A DNA stretch of 64,000 nt from Flavobacteriales bacterium (GTDB lineage: Bacteria; Bacteroidota; Bacteroidia; UBA10329): the NCBI GenBank assembly GCA_020635495.1, contig JACJZQ010000006.1:111411-175410 (forward strand). Reading direction: 5' to 3'. Under the pieces are notes generated by a model. The model worked only from the letters and a program-made list of their open reading frames with translations, searched no databases and was not told the origin of the DNA. Position 1 is the stretch's first letter. Each line of letters opens with the position of its first letter. This document shows, piece after piece, positions 18,166 through 27,574 of the stretch. Made by a program: the position numbers and the translations under genes.

Positions 18166-20286
18166 ATGCCCCAAAAACTATGCTTGTTAGTGATGCTCGT
18201 AATGGCATCCAACGGACTATTTGCCAATCCTTCAAAAGGCAAAAAAGAAGATACAAACAGCACTGGTTCTGAGTTTTCCAAGGTAGACAGGACCAAAATC
18301 CAGATTGTGCGAGACACTTGGGGCGTGCCGCACATTTTTGCCGATCAAGATCATGAAGTTGCTTACGGTTTGGCTTGGGCCAATGCCGAAGACGATTTCC
18401 ACACCATGCAAGAATTGCTCATTGCAGGGCAAGGTCGTTCTGGTCAGTTAATGGGTAAAGATGGCGCCAAGCGCGATTTTCTTCTTCACACTTTTGACGT
18501 AAGAGGCATTGTGGATGCGCAGTTCGACTCCATCTTCAGTTTAGACTACAAGCAATATTTGGACGGCTACGCACAAGGCTTGAATGCCTATGCCAACTCA
18601 TATCCTGAAGAAGTGCTTCTGCCTGGCCTGTTCCCTATTCAAGGAAAGGACATTGTTTACGGAAACGTATTTGCGGCCTGCATCGTTTCTGGAGGACACT
18701 TGGAAGTTGCAAGCATCATCAACGGAGATTACGATGGTGGTTCTACTTGGTTGGGCTCCAATGCCATGGCCTTCAACGCCAAAAAAACAGACGATGAAAG
18801 TACCATTCTGGTAATCAACCCGCACCAGCCATTGGAAGGTCCATTCTCATGGTACGAAGCACACCTGTGTAGTAATGAGGGACTAAATATTCTGGGTGGG
18901 TTGTTCCCTGGAGGGCCTGCCGTTTTTCTAGGAACTAATGAGAATCTTGGTTGGGCCCATACTGTTAACAAACTGGATCTTGTAGACGTGTACAAGTTGA
19001 ACATGCACGACAGCAAAAAGCGTACGTACAAGTTTGATGGAGAATGGTTTGAACTGGATAGAAGACTGACCTTCCTGAAGGTCAAACTCAGCAACATTCT
19101 AACAGTTCCTATTCCGAAACTTACTTACTGGAGTAAACATGGAGCCACCATTCGCTCTAAGGATGGAGAATACTACGCGGTTCGGATGGCTGCCAATCAG
19201 CGGGTGAACACCATTGAACAGATGTTCAGAATGAATAAGGCCCAGAATTTTGATGAGTTCTACGAAGCACTTCAAATGGAAGCTTACCCGCGCTACAATG
19301 TTGTTTATGCTGACAAGGAAGGCAACATCATGTACTTGAACAATGGGCTTGTTCCAATTCGGAACGAAAATTACAACTGGGCAAGTGTGTTGCCTGGTGA
19401 CACATCAGCAACGCTTTGGACAGAGTTTCACCCGATTGAAGAACGGCCGCAACTCATCAATCCAGAATGTGGATATGTGTTCAACACCAACAACACGCCA
19501 TTCAATGCCACGTGCATGAGCGAGAATCTGAATCCGATGGATTACCCCGCATACTTCGGTTTTGAGCCTGGTGACAATAACAGAAGCACGCGTTTGGTTG
19601 AACTTCTTGAAGAATACGACCGTGTCTCATTGGAAGATGCCAAAAGAATGAAGTTTGATTGTCAGTTCCCCGATTCAAGCGCGTTCCTTTCATCTGTAGA
19701 CAATTTCATGCAACTGAATCCGAATCAATTTCCAGATGTGGCTGAAAGCATTGTTAAAATGCAGAATTGGGATAAGCGTGTTGATGCCGAAAGCGAAGCA
19801 GCTGGCATGTACCTCCTCACCTATCATTACATATTTGAGAAACTCGGATTAGGAACGGAAGCGTTCATAGAAGGCATGGACGTGGAAGACAATCTTTTTA
19901 TCGAAGCCGTTCAGTATGCAAACACACACCTGATGGAATACTTCAAAACGCTGGATGTTACGCTTGGAGAATTGCAAGTGCACGCGCGTGGCGATAAAGA
20001 AATAGGAGTTGGTGGCTTTGCCGATGCGCTGGCTGCAAGTTACAGTCTACCCTACACCAATGGTCGTTTCAAAACTTTTGTGGCCGATTCTTACACACAG
20101 TTTGCGCAGTGGAAAGACGGGGAATTGCATATTGAATCGTTGCACCCATATGGTGCCAGCAACCGAGAATGGTCTAAGCACTACAACGACCAAATGGAGT
20201 TGTACGCCAATCAACAGACCAAGCGGATGACGCTGAACAAGGAAGAGATTTACGCTAACGCGGAAAAGATCTATCATCCTAAATAA
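18166..20286 (+). CDS. Penicillin acylase family protein (second paralogue)
   Basis: A 706-residue paralogue of the preceding gene. Its signal peptide is less regular (PQKLCLLVMLVMASNGLFA) and is followed by a Lys/Ser/Thr-rich linker absent from the first copy. The predicted autocatalytic site is at Ser198 (WLGSNAMAF). The blocks VRDTWGVPHIFADQDHEVAY, HQPLEGPFSWYEAHL and NENLGWAHTVNKLDLVDVY align with the first copy throughout, and both end with a KRMTL...KIYHP tail. It probably arose by tandem duplication and has diverged in the beta chain. The two are separated by 95 bases and end at a shared terminator. Confidence 0.9.
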   Translation: MPQKLCLLVMLVMASNGLFANPSKGKKEDTNSTGSEFSKVDRTKIQIVRDTWGVPHIFADQDHEVAYGLAWANAEDDFHTMQELLIAGQGRSGQLMGKDGAKRDFLLHTFDVRGIVDAQFDSIFSLDYKQYLDGYAQGLNAYANSYPEEVLLPGLFPIQGKDIVYGNVFAACIVSGGHLEVASIINGDYDGGSTWLGSNAMAFNAKKTDDESTILVINPHQPLEGPFSWYEAHLCSNEGLNILGGLFPGGPAVFLGTNENLGWAHTVNKLDLVDVYKLNMHDSKKRTYKFDGEWFELDRRLTFLKVKLSNILTVPIPKLTYWSKHGATIRSKDGEYYAVRMAANQRVNTIEQMFRMNKAQNFDEFYEALQMEAYPRYNVVYADKEGNIMYLNNGLVPIRNENYNWASVLPGDTSATLWTEFHPIEERPQLINPECGYVFNTNNTPFNATCMSENLNPMDYPAYFGFEPGDNNRSTRLVELLEEYDRVSLEDAKRMKFDCQFPDSSAFLSSVDNFMQLNPNQFPDVAESIVKMQNWDKRVDAESEAAGMYLLTYHYIFEKLGLGTEAFIEGMDVEDNLFIEAVQYANTHLMEYFKTLDVTLGELQVHARGDKEIGVGGFADALAASYSLPYTNGRFKTFVADSYTQFAQWKDGELHIESLHPYGASNREWSKHYNDQMELYANQQTKRMTLNKEEIYANAEKIYHPK

Positions 20287-20314
20287 AAAAAGGCCCGATT
20301 TCTCGGGCCTTTTC
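20284..20314. terminator. Bidirectional terminator between acylase and ctp genes
   Basis: AGGCCCGA-tttc-TCGGGCCT at 20291-20310, with an A run before it and T-rich sequence after it. It serves the acylase gene (plus) and the peptidase gene (minus), which converge here. Confidence 0.92.
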
Positions 20315-20316
20315 TT

Positions 20317-22017
20317 TTAGTTGTAAGAAAGCTTCAGTTTTCTGAACGTTTTATCATCTATGGACTCAATGGCCTTTTTAACGGCATGGTCTTCTGCATT
20401 GAAAACCCTGTAGAAAGCCTCTGTTTGCCACAGCGTTCTAGCTAGTAGTGCTCTCAATCTTGTTTTAATAATGTGTCCAGACGTGGCTAGCCCTTCCTCG
20501 ATCATCTTATCCATGTCTTTATTGGCCTCCTTCTTGATTCCCTCCATATTTTCAATCTCCACTTCCTCCCCATTCACAGAAACCTCCACATCATCCTTGT
20601 TCAGTTTGTCGTCCTTATTATGCTTCAATTCGTGCTTAGCATATTCCAAGAACTTGTCCATGAACTCATCATTGGGGTCAAAACCCTTCTCAAACGACTC
20701 GTAATCAGGATACTTTGAATTCAGTTCTTCCCTGTTCTCGTCCACATACTCGTTGATGTACTGATAGAAAAGTCCGTTACTCAAAAGTTCAGTCAGAAAA
20801 TCTGAACTCTCCGAAGTATCCAACGGAATGAAAATATCTGGAAGGATTCCTCCTCCGCCATAAACAATGCGCTTGTTGTCGGTGAGGTATTTATCCTCTT
20901 CATTAAAATGCACGCTGTCCATGCTGAAGAATTCTCCATTATCCCTTCTTCTCTGGTTCTCTTTTCTGTACTCATCATTTCCATCCTCGTAAGGACGCTG
21001 AATGCATCTTCCTGCTGGCGTGTAGTATCTGGCCGTTGTCAGCTTCAGAGTAGAACCATCACGCAATTTGAAAGGTCTTTGTACCAATCCTTTTCCGAAT
21101 GAGCGTCTTCCAATGATCAACCCACGATCATGATCCTGAATGGCGCCTGCCACGATTTCGCTGGCGGAGGCAGATCCCTCATCTATTAGAACAACGAGCT
21201 TTCCTTTTTCAAATCGGCCGCGTCTGGTAGCGAAACTCTCTCGCTTAGGATTTGAAACACCTTCCGTATAAACGATGAGCTCTTTATCAGCCAAAAACTC
21301 ATCAGATAATTGGATGGCCGTATTCAAGTAACCACCGGAATTTCCTCTCAAGTCAAGAACAAGATGCTCCATTCCCTGTGGTTCAAGTTCATCCAAAGCC
21401 TCATAAAACTCCTGCATGGTTGTTTGGGCAAACCGGTTGAGTTTGACGTACCCAATATCTTCTGTTAACATGTAAGATGCGTCCAAACTGAAGATCGGAA
21501 TCTTATCGCGCTCAATGGTGTAATCGATCAGGTCCTTAACCTTTCGTCTCAGAATTTTGATGCGAACCTTGGTTCCTTTATCCCCACGCAGTTTGTCAAT
21601 TACATCTCGGTTGGTAATTCCAATTCCTGCTACAACAGTATCTTCTATTACAACAATCTTATCGCCAGACCGGATTCCCAAACGTTCTGAAGGTCCACCG
21701 GAGATCGGAGACACGACCGTTATAGTATCCTTGGTAATGTTGAATTGAATTCCGATTCCTTCAAAATTCCCTGTAAGAGGCTCACTCATTTTCTGGTATT
21801 CCTCTGCGGTCATGTATTCGCTGTGAGGATCCAATTCCTTCACCATGCCAATGATGGCCTCATCTACCAAAGCTGTGTAGTCAGGGTGTTCTACATATTT
21901 CTCCTCTATGAGATTCAGAACATCATCAAACTTCAGTTTATATTCTTCCTTTATCGTTCTCTGTCCGAATGCTGCACTGTAAAGCAGCATGAACCCCACC
22001 AACATCAAATTCTTCAT
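20317..22017 (-). CDS. S41 family C-terminal processing peptidase
   Basis: A 566-residue exported protease. It has a signal peptide (KNLMLVGFMLLYSAAFG), the S41 N-terminal helical region with ELDPHSEYM (61-69), a PDZ domain (about 84-165, GIGIQF...GGPSERLGIRSGD), and the catalytic core with LDLRGNSGGYL (221-231). The Ser-Lys dyad is Ser284 in GSASASEIV and Lys309 in RSFGKG; the 25-residue gap is the one seen in CtpB and Prc. The last 170 residues are acidic and helical and are longer than in CtpB. These enzymes trim C-termini of envelope proteins. The upstream spacer shows no clear promoter. Confidence 0.92.
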   Translation of the reverse strand: MKNLMLVGFMLLYSAAFGQRTIKEEYKLKFDDVLNLIEEKYVEHPDYTALVDEAIIGMVKELDPHSEYMTAEEYQKMSEPLTGNFEGIGIQFNITKDTITVVSPISGGPSERLGIRSGDKIVVIEDTVVAGIGITNRDVIDKLRGDKGTKVRIKILRRKVKDLIDYTIERDKIPIFSLDASYMLTEDIGYVKLNRFAQTTMQEFYEALDELEPQGMEHLVLDLRGNSGGYLNTAIQLSDEFLADKELIVYTEGVSNPKRESFATRRGRFEKGKLVVLIDEGSASASEIVAGAIQDHDRGLIIGRRSFGKGLVQRPFKLRDGSTLKLTTARYYTPAGRCIQRPYEDGNDEYRKENQRRRDNGEFFSMDSVHFNEEDKYLTDNKRIVYGGGGILPDIFIPLDTSESSDFLTELLSNGLFYQYINEYVDENREELNSKYPDYESFEKGFDPNDEFMDKFLEYAKHELKHNKDDKLNKDDVEVSVNGEEVEIENMEGIKKEANKDMDKMIEEGLATSGHIIKTRLRALLARTLWQTEAFYRVFNAEDHAVKKAIESIDDKTFRKLKLSYN

Positions 22018-22168
22018 CTTACTTTCAATTTTGAGTTCCTACTGGAAACGCTAATGTCGCTAAAATGGTGCCATGCATTTCCAATCGATTCATAATTCTT
22101 GTGAATTGCCGACAAACCTGTACTATACGGCATTAATTTCGCCAATCATAATTACCTAACGTAACGAT

Positions 22169-22852
22169 ATGTTAAAGGTTTTAAAGTTTGCTGTTCTTGG
22201 CTCGATGATCATTTTCATGGCCGCTTGTAACAGTTCCAAAGATCAGGTTGAACTGGAATGGAAAGTGTTTGAAAGTTGTATGGACCATAATGATCGGACA
22301 TCGGCCATTGGCAGCCTTAACCGGATAATTGCCATTGAAAAATATAACGCAGATGCTTTGGACACCTTAAGTCTGATGTATCTGGATGCAGGAATGTACA
22401 ATGCTGCTCTTAAACTGGCCACACGGGCAAGTAATGTTCGTGAGAGTGAAGCAATCACAAAAGTTTTGGCCAAGTCGAACAAGAACCTTGGGAAGTTCGA
22501 TCAGGCAATTATTCAGTTCAACAAGCTACTGGAAAAGAATCCGAGTAATCTGGAACTTCTGTACGAATCAGCCTTTTGCAATATCAATTTGGGTAAAGCC
22601 AATGAAGCGGTTCCCTTTATTGAACGCATAGTTGAACACCCTAACTCTGGGAGTGCGGTGATGACAGAATTCTATCAGAACACCAACCAACTGGTTCCTT
22701 ACAAGGCCGTTGCATTGAATATGTTGGGTTTTCTTCAGGCCAAAGCTGGACAGAATGAAGATGCAGTTAAAAGCTACCAAGCTGCTCTTGGCATTTATCC
22801 AGAATATTACTTGGCTCAGAACAACCTGAACATACTAGTTTCTAAGAAGTAG
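22169..22852 (+). CDS. TPR-repeat lipoprotein
   Basis: A 227-residue protein with a lipobox (IFMAAC, modified Cys at residue 20) and tandem helix pairs that fit tetratricopeptide repeats, for example NADALDTLSLMYLDAGMYNAAL, LGKFDQAIIQFNKLLEKNPS and AGQNEDAVKSYQAALGIYPEY. It is probably anchored in the membrane and serves as a protein-interaction scaffold. The stop lies 3 bases from that of lepB on the other strand, and no terminator fits between. Confidence 0.85.
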   Translation: MLKVLKFAVLGSMIIFMAACNSSKDQVELEWKVFESCMDHNDRTSAIGSLNRIIAIEKYNADALDTLSLMYLDAGMYNAALKLATRASNVRESEAITKVLAKSNKNLGKFDQAIIQFNKLLEKNPSNLELLYESAFCNINLGKANEAVPFIERIVEHPNSGSAVMTEFYQNTNQLVPYKAVALNMLGFLQAKAGQNEDAVKSYQAALGIYPEYYLAQNNLNILVSKK

Positions 22853-22855
22853 ATA

Positions 22856-23977
22856 TCAATCGATCAGATTGAAAATCCTGTTCCAACGGATTCTCTCGAA
22901 GAATTTGGTTGCGTTTCTGTCTATTGACAGCCAAATGAAAACAGCTTTACCCACGATGTGGTCTTCTGGAACAAAACCCCAAAAACGACTATCGAGCGAG
23001 TTGTGACGATTATCCCCCATCATGAAATAATAGTCCATCTGGAAAGTGTATTTGTTTGTCTCAACACCGTTGATATAAATACGGTTCTCCTCAATTTTCA
23101 GATCATTCCCCTCGTAAAACTCAATCACTCTTTCGTAGAAAGGAAGGTTATCGGCCGTTAGTTCTATTTCTTCTCCTTTTTGAGGAATGTGAATGGGGCC
23201 ATAGTTATCGTGATTCCAAGAGAATTTAACAGACTTATTCGACTGCAATTCCTTATCAGAATTCGGGAACACATCTTCTGAATACACTCCTGGTTTGGCA
23301 AGAACCGGGGTTACAGATTCCACCAATGGCAGGTTTTCCATTCCTTCTTTGGCCGCATCTGTCAATCGATAAACGTAGTCTCCGTTATTGGAAACAGGAC
23401 CTCCTTCCGTTACATCCCATTTCTTGAGGACACGGTTGTTAATGGCGGGTCCGTCAGTTTTAACATTGAACATGTGCTGCATGCCTTCCGGCTTATCTGC
23501 CATCTCATCATTGATGTACAACACGCCTTCTTTTACTTCCAACTTATCTCCAGGAATACCTACACATCGTTTGATGTAATTCTCCCTTTTATCCACTGGT
23601 CTGAATCCTTCCATGGGATAATTGAAAACCACCACATCGTTGTTCTCAATTTTCCCGAAACCGGGAAGTCTGTAATAAGGAAGTTTTATCCACTCTAAAT
23701 ATGCCTTTGTATTGATACCGGGAATGGTATGATGCGCAAATGGAAACGCCAGCGGGGTCATTGGAGTTCGTGGTCCGTAACTCACCTTACTAACGAATAG
23801 AAAATCACCGATCAACAGCGATTTTTCCATTGATGAGGTTGGAATGGTGTACGCCTCAATCAGAAACAATCTGATGATGGTGGCGGCAATTACTGCGAAC
23901 ACGATCGCATCAACCCATTCTCTAACGAAACCTTTCTTCTGCTTAGGCTTACTTTTCTGCCAAAATTTCCAGTTCAT
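22856..23977 (-). CDS. lepB: Signal peptidase I
   Basis: A 373-residue type I signal peptidase. One membrane helix (about 20-40) precedes the catalytic serine in PTSSME (Ser49); the general base lysine is in ENYIKRCVGIPGD (Lys136); GDNRHNSLDSRFWGFVPEDH near the C-terminus completes the family boxes. An insert of about 130 residues between the lysine box and the C-terminal box makes it longer than the E. coli enzyme, as is common in Bacteroidota. It removes signal peptides from exported proteins, including the T9SS cargos and fibres of this window. It is the last gene of the parA-parB-DUF5683-dapB-lepB run. Confidence 0.95.
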   Translation of the reverse strand: MNWKFWQKSKPKQKKGFVREWVDAIVFAVIAATIIRLFLIEAYTIPTSSMEKSLLIGDFLFVSKVSYGPRTPMTPLAFPFAHHTIPGINTKAYLEWIKLPYYRLPGFGKIENNDVVVFNYPMEGFRPVDKRENYIKRCVGIPGDKLEVKEGVLYINDEMADKPEGMQHMFNVKTDGPAINNRVLKKWDVTEGGPVSNNGDYVYRLTDAAKEGMENLPLVESVTPVLAKPGVYSEDVFPNSDKELQSNKSVKFSWNHDNYGPIHIPQKGEEIELTADNLPFYERVIEFYEGNDLKIEENRIYINGVETNKYTFQMDYYFMMGDNRHNSLDSRFWGFVPEDHIVGKAVFIWLSIDRNATKFFERIRWNRIFNLID

Positions 23978-24004
23978 ACCCGAAGTAACCTATTGTATCT
24001 GATT

Positions 24005-24745
24005 TTATTTGGCGAACCCTTCGAACTTAACATCCTTTAAGAGGTCGCTCATGGTGTAAACACCCTTTTTGTCAATGAGCCATTCTGCTGCGATAACGGC
24101 CCCTTTGGCAAAACCAACCCTGCTTTTAGCAGTGTGTATTATCTCGATTTCGTCAATATCTGAAGCGTATTTGACAGAATGGGTTCCAGGAACATTCTCC
24201 ACGCGGTGTGAGATGATTTCCAACTCATACTCTTTTGCCGTGGGTTCGTTCTTCCAAACGTCTTTCCTATCCAGCTTGTCTATGATATCATTTGCCAGCT
24301 TGATGGCTGTTCCACTGGGAGAATCGACTTTGGCGGTGTGATGCGTTTCATCTATTTGAACCAGATAATTCTCATGTTCATTCATCAACTTGGCCAACAC
24401 CCGGTTAACCTCAAAAAACAAATTGACGCCAATACTGAAATTGGAAGCATAAAGAATGGAGCGGTTATGCTCGTAACAAACGTCTTTAACATGTTCTAAC
24501 TGCCCAAACCAACCTGTGGTCCCCACCACAACCGGAACATTGGCATCAAAACATTTAAAGATGTTGCTTACCACACTGTGTGGCATGGAGAATTCGATGG
24601 CCACATCGGCCTGTTTCAATTCCTCATCTTTCCCTACCCAATCATCCGGATCATTGAATTTCACCACTATTTCATGACCACGTTCCAAGGCGATCTTCTC
24701 GATCTCCTTCCCCATTTTGCCATATCCGGAAAGTGCGATTTTCAT
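24005..24745 (-). CDS. dapB: 4-hydroxy-tetrahydrodipicolinate reductase
   Basis: A 246-residue cytoplasmic reductase of the lysine and diaminopimelate pathway, supplying a peptidoglycan precursor. The Rossmann start is KIALSGYGKMGKEIEKIA; VVGTTGW (around 90-96) and the catalytic signature ETHHTAKVDSPSGTA (around 134-148) are intact. The C-terminus has the HTAKSRVGFAKGAVIAAEWL segment that closes the active site. Located 27 bases upstream of lepB in the same operon. Confidence 0.95.
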   Translation of the reverse strand: MKIALSGYGKMGKEIEKIALERGHEIVVKFNDPDDWVGKDEELKQADVAIEFSMPHSVVSNIFKCFDANVPVVVGTTGWFGQLEHVKDVCYEHNRSILYASNFSIGVNLFFEVNRVLAKLMNEHENYLVQIDETHHTAKVDSPSGTAIKLANDIIDKLDRKDVWKNEPTAKEYELEIISHRVENVPGTHSVKYASDIDEIEIIHTAKSRVGFAKGAVIAAEWLIDKKGVYTMSDLLKDVKFEGFAK

Positions 24746-24781
24746 GATGGGATTTTGCTGGTCTCGAGCAAAAGTAGCCTT

Positions 24782-25363
24782 TTATTTAAGTTGGAAAGTT
24801 ACCGCCAAGGTGGGAGTCGGCATCATGCCGGGGCCCATCGGCTGAACGCTTGGCCGAACTTTCATGGAAAGATCATCGCTGACATCAAAATCTTTGAGAT
24901 GCGCATCAACACTTGCGTCTATGATGTTCAACGCATACAGCACGCCAGTAAAGATCAATGAGAGATCGCGGTTACGCTGATAGAAGTCTATCAGTTCTCT
25001 GAGATTGGCATCTGAGTAAACTCCGTCAAATTCGTCAACGGTGTTAGGGTCATCATCCACTCTCAACAAGTAGGCATCACGGTAGGTTCGGCATTTCATA
25101 TCGTTGAATACCGAACTGTAGACCAACCCTCCGAAGCCGCCATAAATAATAGGCACCTTCCACCATTTTCCGTTGTAGACCTGGCCTAGACCGGGTAGCG
25201 CGGCACTCATAATGGTGGCCTTTAGCGGAGAGTGTTTCTTTTTCTCCTTGACCAGCGTTGAATCGTTAACGGATGCTGGCTCTTCTTTTTCCTTTTTCTG
25301 AGCCATGACGTTGCATGCCGATATGATCAGCAACACACATGTAGCAAAAAGGAATCGTCTCAA
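24782..25363 (-). CDS. DUF5683 domain protein
   Basis: A 193-residue protein with a signal peptide (RRFLFATCVLLIISACNVMA), an acidic/basic linker, and a core SPLKATIMSAALPGLGQVYNG followed by WWKVPIIYGGFGGLVYSSVF. This is the small Gly-rich membrane-associated family DUF5683, whose genes lie between parB and dapB in many Bacteroidota. The Cys at residue 16 could be a lipobox, but the residues around it also fit a plain signal peptide. Function unknown. Confidence 0.8.
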   Translation of the reverse strand: MRRFLFATCVLLIISACNVMAQKKEKEEPASVNDSTLVKEKKKHSPLKATIMSAALPGLGQVYNGKWWKVPIIYGGFGGLVYSSVFNDMKCRTYRDAYLLRVDDDPNTVDEFDGVYSDANLRELIDFYQRNRDLSLIFTGVLYALNIIDASVDAHLKDFDVSDDLSMKVRPSVQPMGPGMMPTPTLAVTFQLK

Positions 25364-25373
25364 GGAGTTATGC

Positions 25374-26252
25374 TTATGGCCAAAGGTCGAGAATGGAAAG
25401 AACGCGTTTCAGTTCCTTTTCATTGTCAAAAGAGATAGAAATACTTCCCTTGCCTTTGGCGTTGACCTTTAATCCAACGTTGGCGTTGAGCTGGTCTTTG
25501 ATGTTCTGCTCAATTCTCTGGTACTCAACCGGTAGTTCTTTTTTAGCCGATTTACTGCCTTTGGCCGATTTCGATGCTGCCTCAGTTGCTCTAACAGACA
25601 TGCCGTCTTTAATGATCTGTTTGAAAAGCTGTAACTGCTGCTCCTCATCAGAAATATTGATGATGGCTCTGGCATGGCCCATCGTCAACACCTTATCCAT
25701 AATGGCCTTCTGAATCTGAGGTGGGAGTTTCAGCAATCGTAGGTAGTTGGTGATGGTTGATCGGTTTTTCCCTACTCTATCGCCAAGTGCTTCTTGTGTC
25801 AAGTTGCATTCATCGATCAGTCGCTGGTAAGAAATGGCCACTTCAATGGCGTCAAGGTCATCTCGCTGAATATTCTCAACAAGTGCCATTTCAAGCATAT
25901 CCTGGTCGTTGGCAACACGGATATATGCTGGAACTTTTACCAATCCGGCCAACTGCGAAGCACGGAATCTTCGCTCCCCGGAAATCAACTGGTATTTGTT
26001 CGGGCGGACTTTTCTGACCGTTAACGGCTGAATGATTCCCAACTGACCGATGGAAGCCGCCAATTCGTCCAATTTCTCTTGGTCGAATCGTGTCCGAGGC
26101 TGGAACGGATTGGCCTCTATCTGCTCAATAGAAATCTCGCTGATGGAACCAGTGGCTCCATCTGTCTCTACTACATTTCTGGAAATGGCATCCGAACCAC
26201 TGTTGTCCAATAGCGCACCTAACCCTCTACCCAAAGCACTCTTCTTTGCCAT
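25374..26252 (-). CDS. parB: Chromosome partitioning protein ParB
   Basis: A 292-residue DNA-binding CTPase-type partition protein. It starts KKSALGRGLGALL, has the ParB N-terminal boxes IEANPFQPRTRFD and LISGERRFRASQLAG (the CTP-binding GERR patch), then a helix-turn-helix region (NLTQEALGDRVGKNRSTITN) that reads parS sites, and a C-terminal dimerisation segment. The ATG at 26252 overlaps the parA stop by one base (TGATG), so it is chosen over the TTG one codon upstream. ParB loads onto parS and works with ParA in origin segregation. I found no convincing parS site in the window. Confidence 0.95.
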   Translation of the reverse strand: MAKKSALGRGLGALLDNSGSDAISRNVVETDGATGSISEISIEQIEANPFQPRTRFDQEKLDELAASIGQLGIIQPLTVRKVRPNKYQLISGERRFRASQLAGLVKVPAYIRVANDQDMLEMALVENIQRDDLDAIEVAISYQRLIDECNLTQEALGDRVGKNRSTITNYLRLLKLPPQIQKAIMDKVLTMGHARAIINISDEEQQLQLFKQIIKDGMSVRATEAASKSAKGSKSAKKELPVEYQRIEQNIKDQLNANVGLKVNAKGKGSISISFDNEKELKRVLSILDLWP

Positions 26253-27052
26253 CAACTCAAGATTTTCTCACTTTCCTTCAAACGCGTCATTCCATTCTTC
26301 TGCAAAATCTCACGAGCTAAATTGAGGTAATTGTTAGCTCCTTTAGACGCTGCATCGTGCATGATTATTGTCTTTCCGTGGCTAGGCGCTTCTCCCAGTT
26401 TGGTGTTGCGTGCAATAATGGTGCTGAACACCAATTGTTGGAAATGCATCTTTACTTCTTCAACTACTTGATTTGCAAGCCTCAGACGTTGGTCGTACAT
26501 GGTCAACAACAGACCTTCCATCTCAAGGTCTGGATTGAGTCTTGCCTGTACGATCTTGATTGTGTTCAACAACTTACCCAAACCTTCAAGCGCAAAATAT
26601 TCGCACTGAATCGGAATCAGAACGCTGTCTGCAGCAGTAAGGCAGTTTACGGTTATCAGACCCAACGATGGAGAACAGTCTATAATGATGAAATCGTATT
26701 GATTCTTGATCTTGTTCAACGCCATTTTAACCATCATCTCCCTGTTTGGAAGGTTGATCATTTCGATCTCAGCCCCAACAAGGTCGATGTGTGCTGGGAG
26801 CACATCCAAATTCGGGGTCTCTGTATGAAGGATAATGTCCTTCGGTTCGGCCTCGCCAATAATGCACTCGTAAATGCTGGTTTTGATGTTACGCGGGTCA
26901 AAACCTACACCTGACGTGGTGTTGGCCTGTGGGTCTGCATCTACCAACAGAACGTTGTATTCCAGAACCGCCAAACTGGCCGCCAAATTGATGGCTGTTG
27001 TTGTTTTTCCTACGCCTCCTTTCTGGTTAGCTATTGCTATGATCTTGCTCAT
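26252..27052 (-). CDS. parA: Chromosome partitioning ATPase ParA/Soj
   Basis: A 266-residue Walker-type ATPase. The deviant Walker A motif is KGGVGKTTTAINLA (residues 11-24); the Walker A' DADPQANTT and Walker B FIIIDCSPSLGL follow. There is no N-terminal helix-turn-helix, so it is the chromosomal Soj type. It opens the parA-parB-DUF5683-dapB-lepB cluster. A -7 element lies 23 bases upstream. Confidence 0.96.
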   Translation of the reverse strand: MSKIIAIANQKGGVGKTTTAINLAASLAVLEYNVLLVDADPQANTTSGVGFDPRNIKTSIYECIIGEAEPKDIILHTETPNLDVLPAHIDLVGAEIEMINLPNREMMVKMALNKIKNQYDFIIIDCSPSLGLITVNCLTAADSVLIPIQCEYFALEGLGKLLNTIKIVQARLNPDLEMEGLLLTMYDQRLRLANQVVEEVKMHFQQLVFSTIIARNTKLGEAPSHGKTIIMHDAASKGANNYLNLAREILQKNGMTRLKESEKILS

Positions 27053-27074
27053 CTCTTCCTCAATTTTCTTCAGA

Positions 27075-27082
27075 CAAAATTA
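27075..27082 (-). promoter_or_regulatory. Probable -7 element of the parA operon
   Basis: On the minus strand the sequence is TAATTTTG, a full match to TAnnTTTG, 23 bases before the parA ATG. I see no good -33 TTTG at the usual spacing, so only the -7 box is claimed. Confidence 0.45.
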
Positions 27083-27151
27083 GCCTATTCAATACGGTGT
27101 TTTTCTGCGTGTTTTTAACAAAACCGCACGCTTACTAACAGAATCGGGTGT

Positions 27152-27574
27152 TCATAACGTAGTTTTTCTGGTGGAATACCACCTAATGAGCACGTAGCTC
27201 AAGAGACCCACTGGTCCAGCGAACAGCGTTAATAGAAGGCTTGGAATGATGAACAAATGCTTGATGGAATTGGCATTGGTGTCTCGGGTTATCCAGGCAC
27301 CGATGAAAAGATCGAACACCAAATAATGGACCCAACCCAGAATGAGTATCTCATCTCGCTGAAACGACAATTTCAGATTGGCCAGCGAGTCCATTCCTCC
27401 GTCTCCTCCAAATGACGTAACCAGCATGTAGAGGTAAAATGCACCAAGCAGAATCGGATAGAGATAACTATGAGCTACCCATTTTGTAATTCGGTGTTTT
27501 GGAAGAAATACCAGTAGAAGCCATGCTGGTAGCACCGACAGGTTGGCAATCTTGAAGACGAGTTCCCAATTCAT
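27152..27574 (-). CDS. ABA4-like membrane protein (DUF4281)
   Basis: A 140-residue protein with four hydrophobic segments and the family markers LSVLPAWLLLVFLP near the start, HYLVFDLFIGAWITRD (about 84-99) and FAGPVGLLSYVLIRW at the end. Plant ABA4 is needed for neoxanthin formation; the role of bacterial members is not established, although carotenoid-linked roles have been suggested. It overlaps the pterin dehydratase gene by four bases (ATGA), so they are coupled. Confidence 0.8.
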   Translation of the reverse strand: MNWELVFKIANLSVLPAWLLLVFLPKHRITKWVAHSYLYPILLGAFYLYMLVTSFGGDGGMDSLANLKLSFQRDEILILGWVHYLVFDLFIGAWITRDTNANSIKHLFIIPSLLLTLFAGPVGLLSYVLIRWYSTRKTTL

